From: Bombyx mori
Lineage: Eukaryota > Arthropoda > Insecta > Lepidoptera > Bombycidae
DNA: 64,000 bases
Assembly (NCBI RefSeq): GCF_030269925.1
Contig: NC_085121.1
Location: 6,713,501 to 6,777,500, forward strand
Direction of reading: 5' to 3'
Position numbers and translations under genes: made by a program. Of the stretch, positions 36,264 to 47,301 are shown piece by piece; within the stretch, counting starts at the first letter, position 1, and each line of letters opens with the position of its first letter. The notes under the pieces were generated by a model. That model was not told the DNA's origin. It made no database searches and saw only the letters and a list, made by a program, of their open reading frames with translations.

Positions 36264-39200
36264 ATGTATTTACGCAAACCAATACAAAAAATAAAATCAG
36301 AAGTACAAATAAGATTAATTCGCTACTATACTGCTTCTGAAAATGCAAAAGTTACTTATCATGAAGAAATGCAGAATAATTTTATTGCCACGAACATATT
36401 CCAAAAAGCATTATTAACATGCGGCTCAGCAGTGATAGCTTTGCTCGACCCTCACCGGGGTGATATGATTGCTTGCTTAGGCGAAGTTACTGGCGAAAAT
36501 GCTATAAAATATATGCACAGTAAAATGTTACAAACTGAAGAGGGACAAGATATTTTGAAAAACAAACCTCGTATTAATTCCAAAACGATTGCATTTGAAA
36601 CTTTGTCTCAGATGCCTGAAAACAGCCTTGGTCGTGTTTATGCCGACTTCATGAAGGATAATAATATAACTGCAGATTCTCGTTTACCAGTACAATTCAT
36701 TGCAGACCCTGAATTAGCTTACGTAATGCAGAGGTACAGAGAAGTCCATGACTTAGTACACGCATCTTTATTCATGAAGACAAATATGCTGGGAGAGGTT
36801 TGATTTTATTTAATTTACAACAGTCTAAGCTAAGGCAGAGTTTTATAGTGTATATTCAGTGGAGCTTAAAATAAAATAATAATTGATATTATATATTTAA
36901 TGGCTTACAGTGATCCCATATGTGTAGTCACCTGCAACCTGACCAGTTTTGTTAAGAAGCAATTCTAGGTTTTGATTTGTATGGTAGGGCAGCTGTTGAA
37001 CTATACAATTAAGGCTTCAGCCTCATGTCACATTTGCCTTCATATGCAATAAAAAATAATTCAATCTTTTAATTTAGATCACTAATACAAGTTTATATTG
37101 CTCAATTTTGTTAAGCTACTATTTCTGTCTATTAATTCCATTATTGGTACTGATATTTGGACATCATGAGTGGTAATGATGTCCAATGTCCTTTACAGTA
37201 CAAAAAAACTTGTGTAGTCATTTAGAAGGTACTTATATGGTTTTTGGGTACAACAAAATGTATGGTGAAGCAAAAAATTTAAAGTGATTTTTTGAAAATC
37301 ACCTTAATAGTTGCTTACTTAATGGTAGAAATCAAAATAAATTATTATATTCTGTTTAATGTATTAAAAAGTAAAAAAAAAAAAAAACAGTACCAAAACA
37401 GTTTTACAGAAAGGAAAGTCAAAAAAGGAATATGAAATTGACAATGTTTACAAACATATTTTAGGGAGCTAAAACTGTTAACTTTATTTGACACAGAATT
37501 CAGTCTATCAACAAATGTCAAGAGTCTTGGCATGATTGATAGAAAGTTGAAGTGGCATAGCCGCCTAGAAAAGAAATTAGTCGAGTATTGTCTTTTAGCA
37601 ATGCCCCAAAATTGTTGCATATGAAATGCAGTTTTCTTGTTAACTTTTTATACATCTCTACACAATGATACATAGGATAAAATTTACTTCCGGAAGGTGC
37701 TGTTCAAATGCAGTACTGAATGCATTAGAACCATGGCAATGGTAATTTAAAGACCTGCTGCTGTGTCATGTATTATTTGAAATAATAACAAAATTGTTTG
37801 AAATAAAAATTAGAATGAAACTACAAATTCTCAATCGATTACAACACAACTAAGTGAAAGTGAAAAGTCAGGATTGGATTTGATAAAGCTATCTAGAAAA
37901 AAATCAGATAAAACAAAATTAGGTACGGGAGATAGTACTTAAACATATTTCTAAACTTTTGGGAGTTTATGATATTGTTTACTAAGAAGAATACAAAGGG
38001 ATCTTAGAAGCATTTACAATAATCTCAGCTAAACAGGTAAAATATCTGTGTACATTTGGAAACCAAAGATGTCTTATAAGCATTATATATTTTAGAAAAA
38101 GAATTATGTTAAGGACAACCTTAATTGTCGTGCTAGGTGTCCGTACCTAGGGGGCGTGCAGTGTATGTGGGACTTGACAGTTTGCAGATGTTGGGAGCAG
38201 ACTGCGGGCTCAAAGATGTTATAGGGCCCTACCCACGAAACGACTCCCCTTGCACTCTCACACCCGACGTCCGATCACCGCCCGGGGTCAAAACCCAGAC
38301 ACAGTAGTGGTTTTCCTCATTCAACACTACAACCAGACTCGCGGCGCCACCCTTAGGACGCCCGACTGACAGGTCGTCGACGCGATAGTCGACGACTCTA
38401 CGTCGGCCGTTTCGGTACTACAGCTGAAAAGGCTGCTCCAGCCAGAGCTGCCGGTAGTCCGGTATACCCTACTGGACCAGAACAAGCCTGCCAGGTCGGA
38501 ACACGATACACCGCCAACCGGTTGCTCTTACACGGCAGTTCCGTGGAGCAGCACCCTAGAGCGCAAATAGCGCCCCACGCGGTGTCGCCCCGTAACCTTC
38601 ACCGGGGGTAGGTCGCCTCCTGCAGTGGCCGGAGTCGGGCAAAAATCCTCCGGCCCCCGGCGCGGCGACGACGGATCAGTGTTGAGAGTGGTGCGCTCTT
38701 CCTTTATAGTTCCGCAGCATCCTTCTACGAGATGGTGGAATCGTTCGCTACCGAGCATCGTAGGCATGACGGTCGGCAGTGACATTTCCGGCCCTATTTA
38801 TAAGACGAGGATACGGTGCTGTCACAACTACGCGGGACAATGTGCGAGTCTGCTCAGCCGTATATTCGTCGCAGCTACATTGGGACACTACATCGTCGAT
38901 TCCCTGCGGGTGTCGCAGTGCAGATACCGGCCTAAGCAACCATGGCCGGACCTAAGTAGGGCCTGCATAGAAGCTGACAGCTGTCTTATGTTTCCGACAA
39001 AATCCACTTAATGAGTTTCGACGTTGGCCACTCTTAAGAGTTGTCAATATAAATTCAACCAGATTTTTTAAAAGTGGGGTATTCTTTGGGTAACCTAATT
39101 GGAGAACACTTACTTTTAAAATGTAAAGAACACCAAAAGCTTTTGTATAGTGATTCTAGTATACAGATTTTTTTTTTTTATTGTAACTAAATATCTAAAA

Positions 39201-41892
39201 AGTACACTTTCAAATCACTTAATTTTTTATTGCCCTAGTAGGCAGACGAGCGCACACCCCACCTGATGGTGAGTGATTACCATGGACGCCCATGGACTTT
39301 AGCAATGCGAGGGGCAGAGCCAAGCCGCTGCCTACCAAAATTCATTCATTACTATGATGAACTGACTATGTAGTCAGTGTCTCTCTCTCTGTCTAGTATG
39401 TTCTTTCTTAATCATAGACAATCTAGCATTTTATGGGTATATCTTAATTAACAATTTTTATGAAACTTTACATTATTTTTATTAATATATTATAACACAT
39501 GTTATTATTATTTACGAATAGTAGTTATTTTACATGCACGGTACCTTTCACGGTCACCGTCTTCGCACGTCTCGTCACATTTTCAACATTTATTGTATGG
39601 CGAAACAAGTCTAATCAGGTTTATTGTTACAGGTTACTGTTAAATGGGTAGAAGGCATCCAGACTAAATTACCTATGTGTATTGGTGGAGGCATTTGGGG
39701 TGCAGCACGTCTTCGGCCGAAGCATAGACAAATGTATTTGAAATATTATTTACCATGGGCCATTAGAACCGGAAACAATGCGAAATTCTTACAGGGTAAA
39801 TTAAAACATTTGTACAATGCTAAAAGAGCCGTTTGTTCCGTAAGTACTTACGGATGCACGTAATAACCCAACACTAAAAATATACTCTTGATCGATTTTC
39901 CCAAACACATAAAAAACTTCAAATATAGATGTTATGTTAAAAACGGCGCGGCGCCTCCAACTTTTTTTTTTATGATTGAAGGATTACTGGTGGCCCGGAG
40001 GCCTTTCCAGTTTCACCAGGACAGGTGGGCGAGGGCCTCCAACTTCGACACGCGGTAATAATTAATTGGTACGAACGAGTCATAAACAATAGAACCTTAA
40101 AAATTTGTATTGTTTATTTGTAAATTTGATCTAGGCTTCATTAATTGAAATTCATAAAGGAATGAACTAGTTAATTTTTTTAATATTAGTCTATAGCAGA
40201 GGTTCCCAAACCTATTTTATCTACTGCCCACTTTGAGAATAAATTATTTTTTAGCGCCCCCATTTATCACCTACTTAGAAACCACTGTAGCGAGAGCTCA
40301 GTCGTTGTGTAGGAGTCCTCCTAGATGAAATTACAAATCGCTTCCCAGGCCTCTACACAACGCCCCCACGCCCCTACACAAGGCCACAAGAGGGCGTTAT
40401 CGCCCACTTTGGGAAAGGCTAGTCTATAGTATAATAACTAATTAACGCCACTGTTTTTTAAATATCCATTTTTTATATTTCTAATTGTAGTTCGTTGAAC
40501 TTTATTAATTAAACATTGGTGTTTGTCAATACCTCTTGGCGCTAACCATATTAAAAAACTTTACAAATTTCAAATACTTACCAGAGAACCGTACCGTACC
40601 GTACATAGGATAAACTTGTTAATTCTACGTACGAGATTTCAAAAGAAATTTCATACATTCATTCATTCATAGAGCAGCTGCTCTTGAATTATTAGTTCTT
40701 TTTTGGAAGCGCTCGGGCAGCTGTTAGCTATTCCCATCCCTCCTGGCTGAGCCTTTGCTCGCCCACCTGTCTGAGCCTTTGCTCGCCCACCTGTCCTGGT
40801 GAAACTGGAAGGGCCTTTCTACGAAGATGCATAATATGAAGATGTACAAATGTTAATTTATACTATCGAAATTTTTACGCAATTATTCAGAATATTTTTG
40901 ACATCATATAGAACTTCCGCTCAAATAGTGAGCTTTATCGTTAAAAAAACATTCCAATGTTTTTTCTCAGATAGTACCTATACGATTGTAACTGTTAAGT
41001 GTTTTTATTTAACGATATATTTATTTACGAGTATAGTAACTATTTGTCCCTGAATTGGTACTAATGACATTATAATCTATATATATAAAAATTAATTGCT
41101 GTTCGTTAGTCTCGCTAAAACTCGAGAACGGTTGGACCGATTTAGCTAATTTTGGTCTTGAATTATTTGTGGAAGTCCAGAGAAGGTTCTAAAGGTAGAT
41201 AAATATGAAAATAGGTCTCTTATTTATAGATTGAAGCACTACGAAGTCTGCCGGGTCAGCTAGTCTCAAATAAAAATGATACCTTACGTAAATGGTGACA
41301 CAAATTTCCTTGTACTTTTTTTTAAACTATAACAATACCCCATTTTGTAAGTCTAAAAACCGTTGTAACTTAAAGGGACTATGTTGGCTACTTATTTAAT
41401 CAAAACCCGAAATACGTGAAAATATTAGAATAAATAAATAATACCATTGAAACTGCGACCTCGTGTGTCAAGGTGGATAGGGGAATTCACATATTAATGT
41501 GTCTATGGGCCCAGAGTTCGGTTTCTCAAGTTCGCGATTTACATTGAAATTGGAGATAAATAAACATGAAATTGAACATCTCGCATCTTTTATTGGTCGA
41601 ATTTAAATCATCTGTTACATTTACTGTATTTTAACAAATAATTTTCTTTAATCATTTCCGATATTAAGTAGGTAAAAATTTGCCTTCTTTTAAGAAGGAT
41701 CCTGCAGACAATTCAGCTATATAGCCGTATAGGTTTGGGCTAAGAATACGTTGATCGATAACAGATAACATCCACTGTACCTACATAAATAAATTTGTTT
41801 TGCTTTCAGGTATCTATTTTGAAAAAAGATGGGAACAAGACATCGATGATTTTCACAAGGAGATGAATATTGTTCGATTATTAAAAAAATAA
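36264..41892 (+). CDS. Coq4: COQ4, ubiquinone biosynthesis protein
   Basis: Three exons join in phase: 36264-36797, 39633-39795 and 41810-41892, giving 259 aa. COQ4 is a mitochondrial inner-membrane-associated, matrix-side protein needed for assembly or function of the coenzyme Q synthesis complex. Diagnostic segments are LPVQFIADPELAYVMQRYRE, the zinc-type motif HDxxH-x11-E (H162, D163, H166, E178), and the C-terminal YFEKRWEQDI. The basic N-terminus (YLRKPIQKIKSEVQIRLIRY) fits a mitochondrial presequence. ATG at 36264 was preferred to an in-frame GTG six bases upstream. Intron 1 carries an R1-clade LINE end and a LINE tail; intron 2 carries a hAT MITE, a Helitron and LINE tails, all non-coding. 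Confidence 0.93.
36900..38105. other. COQ4 intron 1, mostly non-repetitive
   Basis: AT-rich intron sequence. A piece at 36980-37050 (GGTAGGGCAGCTGTTGAAC) looks like an old SINE tail related to Bm1. No gene seen. Confidence 0.35.
38106..39005 (-). mobile_element. R1-clade LINE 3' end, antisense in COQ4 intron 1
   Basis: A GC-rich block. The minus strand gives remnants of the R1-type ORF2 C-terminus near 38990-38750 (degraded zinc knuckle and TMLGSERFHHLVEGC), then a 3' UTR shared with the copy at 57558-58140 (TCTGCTC, GTTGTAGTGTTGA and GGTCCAGTAGGGTATACC-like segments). Degenerate, older than the 57558 copy. Confidence 0.65.
39230..39340 (-). mobile_element. Short 3' tail of the 1-385 LINE family
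   Basis: The antisense copy of the GGTAGGCAGCGGCTTGG to GTCTGCCTA 3' UTR begins after a T-rich run (its poly(A)). Located in COQ4 intron 1, about 290 bp from exon 2. Confidence 0.65.
39960..40035 (-). mobile_element. Jockey-type LINE 3' tail, antisense
   Basis: The reverse complement matches 46920-46990 (CCTGGTGAAACTGGAAAGG, GGCCACCAGTAATCCTTCAA, then A-run). It starts with a T9 run at 39962. Confidence 0.6.
40197..40421 (+). mobile_element. hAT-type MITE in COQ4 intron 2
   Basis: Ends CAGAGGTTCCCAAA and (inverse) TAGCCTTTCCCAAA are flanked by the perfect 8-bp duplication GTCTATAG (40189-40196 and 40422-40429). 225 bp, with repeated CGCCCCC/GCCCACTTTG motifs near the ends, a familiar pattern for hAT MITEs. 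Confidence 0.85.
40670..40818 (+). mobile_element. Jockey-type LINE 3' UTR fragment
   Basis: Matches 46830-46960, with an internal tandem duplication of CTGAGCCTTTGCTCGCCCAC. Confidence 0.6.
41076..41263 (+). mobile_element. Non-autonomous Helitron in COQ4 intron 2
   Basis: TC...CTAG termini between A and T, same family as 6593-6850 but shorter (188 bp). Confidence 0.6.
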
Positions 41893-42185
41893 GTTTTAGT
41901 TAAAATAACAATATTCCAATAATACACCTTACAAACGCTTCGATACGATGCGAACCACGATACGCTCGTGGCACGCTGCAGTGCAGCGATGGTGGTTTTA
42001 ATGTGCACGTGCAAAATAGTGATGAAACATTTTAAATTCATTTAAAATATTTTTGTTATTTATTTCATCATCTATTGAATTGAGCGAAGTGTGAATTTCC
42101 CCTGGAAGTTTTCGTTGACTGTAGTAACTTAAAATTCAATAAAACACATTTTAGTTGAATTTTTTTTTGCATTTATTTCATCTGT

Positions 42186-42424
42186 TTACTGGTGGTAGGA
42201 CCTCTTGTGAGTCCGCACGGGTAGGTACCACCGCCCCGCCTATTTCTGCCGTGAAGCAGTAATGCGTTTCGGTTTGAAGGGTGGGGCAGCCGTTGTGACT
42301 ATACTGAGACCTTAGAACTATATCTCAAGGTGTGTGGCGCATTTACGTTGTAGATGTCTATGGGCTCCAGTAACCACTTAACAACAGGTGGGCTGTGAGC
42401 TCGTCCACACATCTAAGCAATAAA
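42186..42424 (+). repeat. Bm1 SINE, 5'-truncated
   Basis: Body from ACTGGTGGTAGGACCTCTTG to AAGCAATAAAATAAAAAA. It lies 290 bp downstream of COQ4. Confidence 0.85.
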
Positions 42425-43605
42425 ATAAAAAATAAACTTATATAAAATTAACTTGTAATATATTCACTATTAGCGATGAGACATACTTGCAAAATTGAAT
42501 ACCAGGGCTTCTAAGTACGAGTACGGAAAAATACCAGGGTCAATTCAAAGCAGGTTTTAAAAATACTTGAAAGTATTTGTTGTATCAAAGATTTTTAAGT
42601 ATTAATATTTTATAAATGCATGTTTACGCAGTTATGTTCCTAATATAATTTCAGATAAGTTAGCTTATTTGATTGACAAATTCCCGACCCGATCAGATGG
42701 CATGTGCATTAAATTTTCGGTTCATGCATTCGGATTTCATCGGAAATACTCAAATATATTAAGTGTATAATCTATGGGAAATACTCGGGTTCGGCAACCC
42801 ACTCCCTGCGCGTCAAGTGCGTCAACGCGCCGAGCTCCGTACGCGTACGTACTATTTGGGACGCTGCGCTGCGGTCCAAATTTGAAAGTACTTGCATAGG
42901 AATTCAAACCGTATTTTATGACGAATAAGGAGCAAAATCGTATAAATAAAAATTACTTTGAAGTTCAAAAAGATTTGAAGTTCAAAGTTTTTTTTTTAAT
43001 TCTCAAATCTGATTGTGTTTTTTATTCCTAATAAAATATGAATTATTTTTCTATGCAGTTTTTTCATGTGAGTGTTCATGTTTTTTAAGCCTCCGACTTC
43101 AGCACATATCGTTTTCACGCATTAAAACTGTATAATCTCAAATCTTACTAATTTTATAGGAGTGTGATATTTTCAATATTAATCACCTTTGAAAATTTTT
43201 TCTTTAGATTTACCAGTTACATTATCTGTCTTTTAAAGTAAGATAACATTATGTATTAATTTTATTAATAGTAGTCAAAATATAGGTAAACTAAAAAAAA
43301 AAAAACGAAAACTAAACTAGGCTCTTTTGACAGTATTTATGAGAAAAATACTGGTGATACCAAAGGTTCCGCATATTAACTCAATTTCGAATATTTTTGG
43401 AAATTATACACTTTTAATGCGAAAAGACGATATACTTTCATACTTGCAAGTATTTTTTTTGGGTGACGACAGCTTTGCGTTGCTTTGTCGCCAGAATCTG
43501 ATACGTGTATTCCTAGTGACAAGACGGTATCTACCCACACTCTAAAGAAATTGTCGTCAATGACAGAGCGTATCCATAGTTTATTAGTTTTAAAATTTAA
43601 AATTT
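42425..43605. other. Intergenic DNA, no gene recognised
   Basis: AT-rich with a small CpG-rich patch at 42800-42885 (palindromic CGTACGCGTACGTAC). Not explained. Confidence 0.35.
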
Positions 43606-43609
43606 TTAA

Positions 43610-43795
43610 TGTCGTGGCGTGCGGGATTAGGCGCCCCGTGCTTCATATCGAGCGCGGTACCTGTGTTGGAATCCCGCAGACAGGTACCAATTTTTCTAAT
43701 GTAATACGTACGTATCAAATGTTCACAAATGACTTCGACGTTGAAGACACAACATCGAGTAATAAAAATAAAACTCGCAAAAATTGAGGCAGTGA
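43610..43795 (+). repeat. Bm1 SINE head, 3'-truncated and diverged
   Basis: A tRNA-like head (GTGTTGGAATCCCGCAGACA) followed by ACCAATTTTTCTAATG and ACATCGAGTAATAAAAAT, as in the 49401 copy. Confidence 0.65.
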
Positions 43796-44133
43796 CACGT
43801 TTCAGCTTGAAGGGCTGCTTACACGTGCTTTTTAATAAATACCATTCATCATGTAAAGGAATTGCCACAATTTAATACCTCCGTAACACCATATTTGCAA
43901 GTACAATTTTTACTGCAATTTTACTTTGAACCTTTTTATTTTATTGCTTAGCTGGTTAGACGAGCTCACAGCCCACCTGGTGTTAAGTGGTTACTGGAGC
44001 CCATAGACATCTACAACGTAAATGCGCCACCCACTTGAGATATAAGTTCTAAGGTCTCAGTATAGTTACAACGGCTGCCCCACCCTTCAAAACGAAACAC
44101 ATTACTACTTCACGGCTGAAATAGTCGGGGTGG

Positions 44134-46755
44134 TCCCGCTCGATCTTCCCGCGCTCGCTAATATCGAAGCATCAGTGTGCCGAATCTCACTGACGGGACA
44201 CGCGCCGATCGTTATCGCGTCCGTTTATCTTCCACCGGATAAGATCGTTCTAAGCAGTGATATCGAGGTGCTGCTCGGCATGGGAAGCTCTGTCATTCTG
44301 GCGGGCGACCTAAATTGTAAACACATCAGGTGGAACTCACACACCACAACCCCGAATGGCAGGCGGCTTGACGCGTTAGTTGATGATCTCGCCTTCGATA
44401 TCGTCGCTCCGCTAACCCCGACTCACTACCCGCTAAATATCGCGCATCGCCCGGATATACTCGACATAGCGTTATTAAAAAACGTAACTCTGCGCTTACA
44501 CTCGATCGAAGTAGTTTCAGAGTTAGATTCAGACCACCGTCCCGTCGTTATGAAGCTCGGTCGCGCTCCCGATTCCGTTCCCGTCACGAGGACTGTGGTG
44601 GATTGGCACACGCTGGGCGTCAGCCTGGCTGAATCTGATCCACCATCGCTCCCGTTTAGCTCGGACTCTACCCCGTCTCCTCAGGATACCGCTGAAGCCA
44701 TAGACATCTTAACGTCACACATCACCTCGACATTAGATAGGTCATCGAAACAAGTTGTAGCGGAGGACTTCCTTCACCGCTTCAAATTGTCCTACGATAT
44801 TAGGGAGCTCCTAAGAGCTAAGAACGCCTCAATACGCGCCTACGACAGGTATCCTACCGCGGAAAATCGTATTCGAATGCGTGCCCTACAACGCGACGTA
44901 AAGTCTCGCATCGCCGAAGTCCGAGATGCCAGATGGTCTGATTTCTTAGAAGGACTCGCGCCCTCCCAAAGGTCTTACTACCGCTTAGCTCGTACTCTCA
45001 AATCGGATACGGTAGTAACTATGCCCCCCCTCGTAGGCCCCTCAGGCCGACTCGCGGCGTTCGATGATGACGAAAAAGCAGAGCTGCTGGCCGATACATT
45101 GCAAACCCAGTGTACGCCCAGCACTCAATCCGTGGACCCTGTTCATGTAGAATTAGTAGACAGTGAGGTAGAACGCAGGGCCTCCTTGCCACCCTCGGAT
45201 GCGTTACCACCCGTCACCCCGATGGAAGTTAAAGACTTGATCAAAGACCTACGTCCTCGCAAGGCTCCCGGTTCCGACGGTATATCCAACCGCGTTATTA
45301 AACTTCTACCCGTCCAACTCATCGTGATGTTGGCATCTATTTTCAATGCCGCTATGGCGAACTGTATCTTTCCCGCGGTGTGGAAAGACGCGGACGTTAT
45401 CGGCATACATAAACCCGGTAAACCAAAAAATCATCCGACGAGCTACCGCCCGATCAGCCTCCTCATGTCTCTAGGCAAACTGTATTGAGCGTCTGCTCTA
45501 CAAACGCCTCAGAGACTTCGTCTCATCCAAGGGCATTCTCATCGATGAACAGTTCGGATTCCGTACAAATCACTCATGCGTTCAACAGGTGCACCGCCTC
45601 ACGGAGCACATTCTTGTGGGGCTTAATCGACCAAAACCGTTATACACGGGAGCTCTCTTCTTCGACGTCGCAAAAGCGTTCGACAAAGTCTGGCACAACG
45701 GTTTGATTTTCAAACTATTCAACATGGGTGTGCCGGATAGTCTCGTGCTCATCATACGGGACTTCTTGTCGAACCGCTCTTTTCGATATCGAGTCGAGGG
45801 AGCCCGCTCCTCCCCACGACCTCTCACAGCTGGAGTCCCGCAAGGCTCTGTCCTCTCACCCCTCCTATTTAGCTTATTCGTTAACGATATTCCCCGGTCG
45901 CCCCCGACCCATTCAGCTTTATTCGCCGACGACACGACTGTTTACTATTCCAGTAGAAACAAGTCCCTAATCGCGAAGAAGCTTCAGAGCGCAGCCCTAG
46001 CCCTAGGACAGTGGTTCCGAAAATGGCGCATAGACATCAACCCAGTGAAAAGTACTGCGGTGCTATTTCAGAGGGGAAGCTCCACACGGATTTCCTCCCG
46101 TATTAGGAGGAGGAATCTCACACCCCCGATTACTCTCTTTAGTCAATCCATACCCTGGGCCAGGAAGGTCAAGTACCTGGGCGTTACCCTGGATGCATCG
46201 ATGACATTCCGCCCGCATATAAAATCAGTCCGTGACCGTGCCGCGTTCATTCTCGGTAGACTCTACCCCATGATCTGTAAGCGGAGTAAAATGTCCCTTC
46301 GGAACAAGGTGACACTTTACAAAACTTGCATAAGGCCCGTCATGACTTACGCGAGTGTGGTGTTCGCTCACGCGGCCCGCACACACATAGACACCCTTCA
46401 ATCTCTACAATCCCGCTTTTGCAGGTTAGCCGTCGGAGCTTCGTGGTTCGTGAGGAACGTTGACCTACACGACGACCTGGGCCTCGAATCTATACAGAAA
46501 TACATGAAGTCAGCGTCGGAACGGTACTTCGATAAGGCTATGCGTCATGATAATCGCCTTATCGTAGCCGCCGCTGACTACTCCCCGAATCCTGATCATG
46601 CAGGAGCCAGTCACCGTCGACGCCCTAGACACGTCCTTACGGATCCATCAGATCCAATAACCTTTGCTCTAGACGCCTTCAGCTCTAGGAGCAGGCTTAG
46701 GGACCTCGGTAACCGTACTCGTCGAACTCGACAAAGAGTTCGCCGTGCAACCTAA
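44134..46755 (+). pseudogene. LINE ORF2 (endonuclease-reverse transcriptase), one frameshift
   Basis: Two long frames, 44130-45488 and from about 45489 to 46755, together cover most of ORF2. They are separated by a single-nucleotide insertion near 45484-45486 between the reverse transcriptase motifs GKLY and the following RLLYKRL. The absent N-terminal endonuclease part and missing ORF1 make it inactive. The single lesion indicates a young copy. Confidence 0.85.
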
Positions 46756-47007
46756 CCCATGAATCAGCTCGCTGAGTTTCTCGCCGGATCTTCTCAGCGG
46801 GTCGCGATTCCGATCCGGTAGTAGATTCATTCGCGAAGCAGCTACTCTTGAGTTGTTAGATCTCATTCGGAGGCGCTCGGGTAGCTGTTAGCAAATCCCA
46901 CCCCTCCTGGCTGAGCCTTTGCTCGTCCACCTGTCCTGGTGAAACTGGAAAGGCCTCCGGGCCACCAGTAATCCTTCAATCATAAAAAAAAAAAAAAAAA
47001 AAAAAAG
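44134..47007 (+). mobile_element. Jockey-clade LINE, nearly complete ORF2, 5'-truncated
   Basis: 2.87 kb from within the endonuclease domain to a poly(A) run of about 22 nt at 46984-47006. It shows AGDLNCKHIRWN and SDHRP endonuclease motifs, the reverse transcriptase with PGSDGI, AGVPQGSVLSP and the FADD catalytic motif (about 45917), and a C-terminal region ending at 46755. The 3' UTR (46756-46983) is shared with copies at 7370, 11070, 39960, 40670 and 61690. It inserted into a Bm1 element. Confidence 0.88.
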
Positions 47008-47301
47008 GTGGTGGTACCAACACGTGCGGACTCACAAGACGTGCTACCACCCAGTAATCTATGTTACTGGGCTTCGAAGTCAGATATTTGGATTGTCAAA
47101 CCCGGGACATCCATATTCTACACCCCACCATTCACATACTCTTAGGCTGTCACTGTGAGACTCACATCAGACGACGATACGATCTCTACGTGTCTACAAC
47201 TTAAATATATAAATAATTATAAATGAAAACAATAGATGGTCGATTAAGATTACATTATTTTATTGCGCAATAGATTGTTTGTTACAGTGCACTGGCCCTA
47301 T

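Larger units (their letters stand above)
43934..47067 (-). repeat. Bm1 SINE split by a LINE
   Basis: Antisense Bm1 at 43934-44133 resumes at 47008-47067 (GGTGGTGGTACC to ACCACCCAGTAA). The intervening 44134-47007 is the LINE of the next entry, inserted with a short duplication, probably GGTGGT. Confidence 0.75.

Noticed and set aside
42780..42900. CpG-rich patch as a CpG-island promoter
   Set aside because: Too short and isolated, with no nearby gene start; silkworm promoters are not defined by CpG islands.
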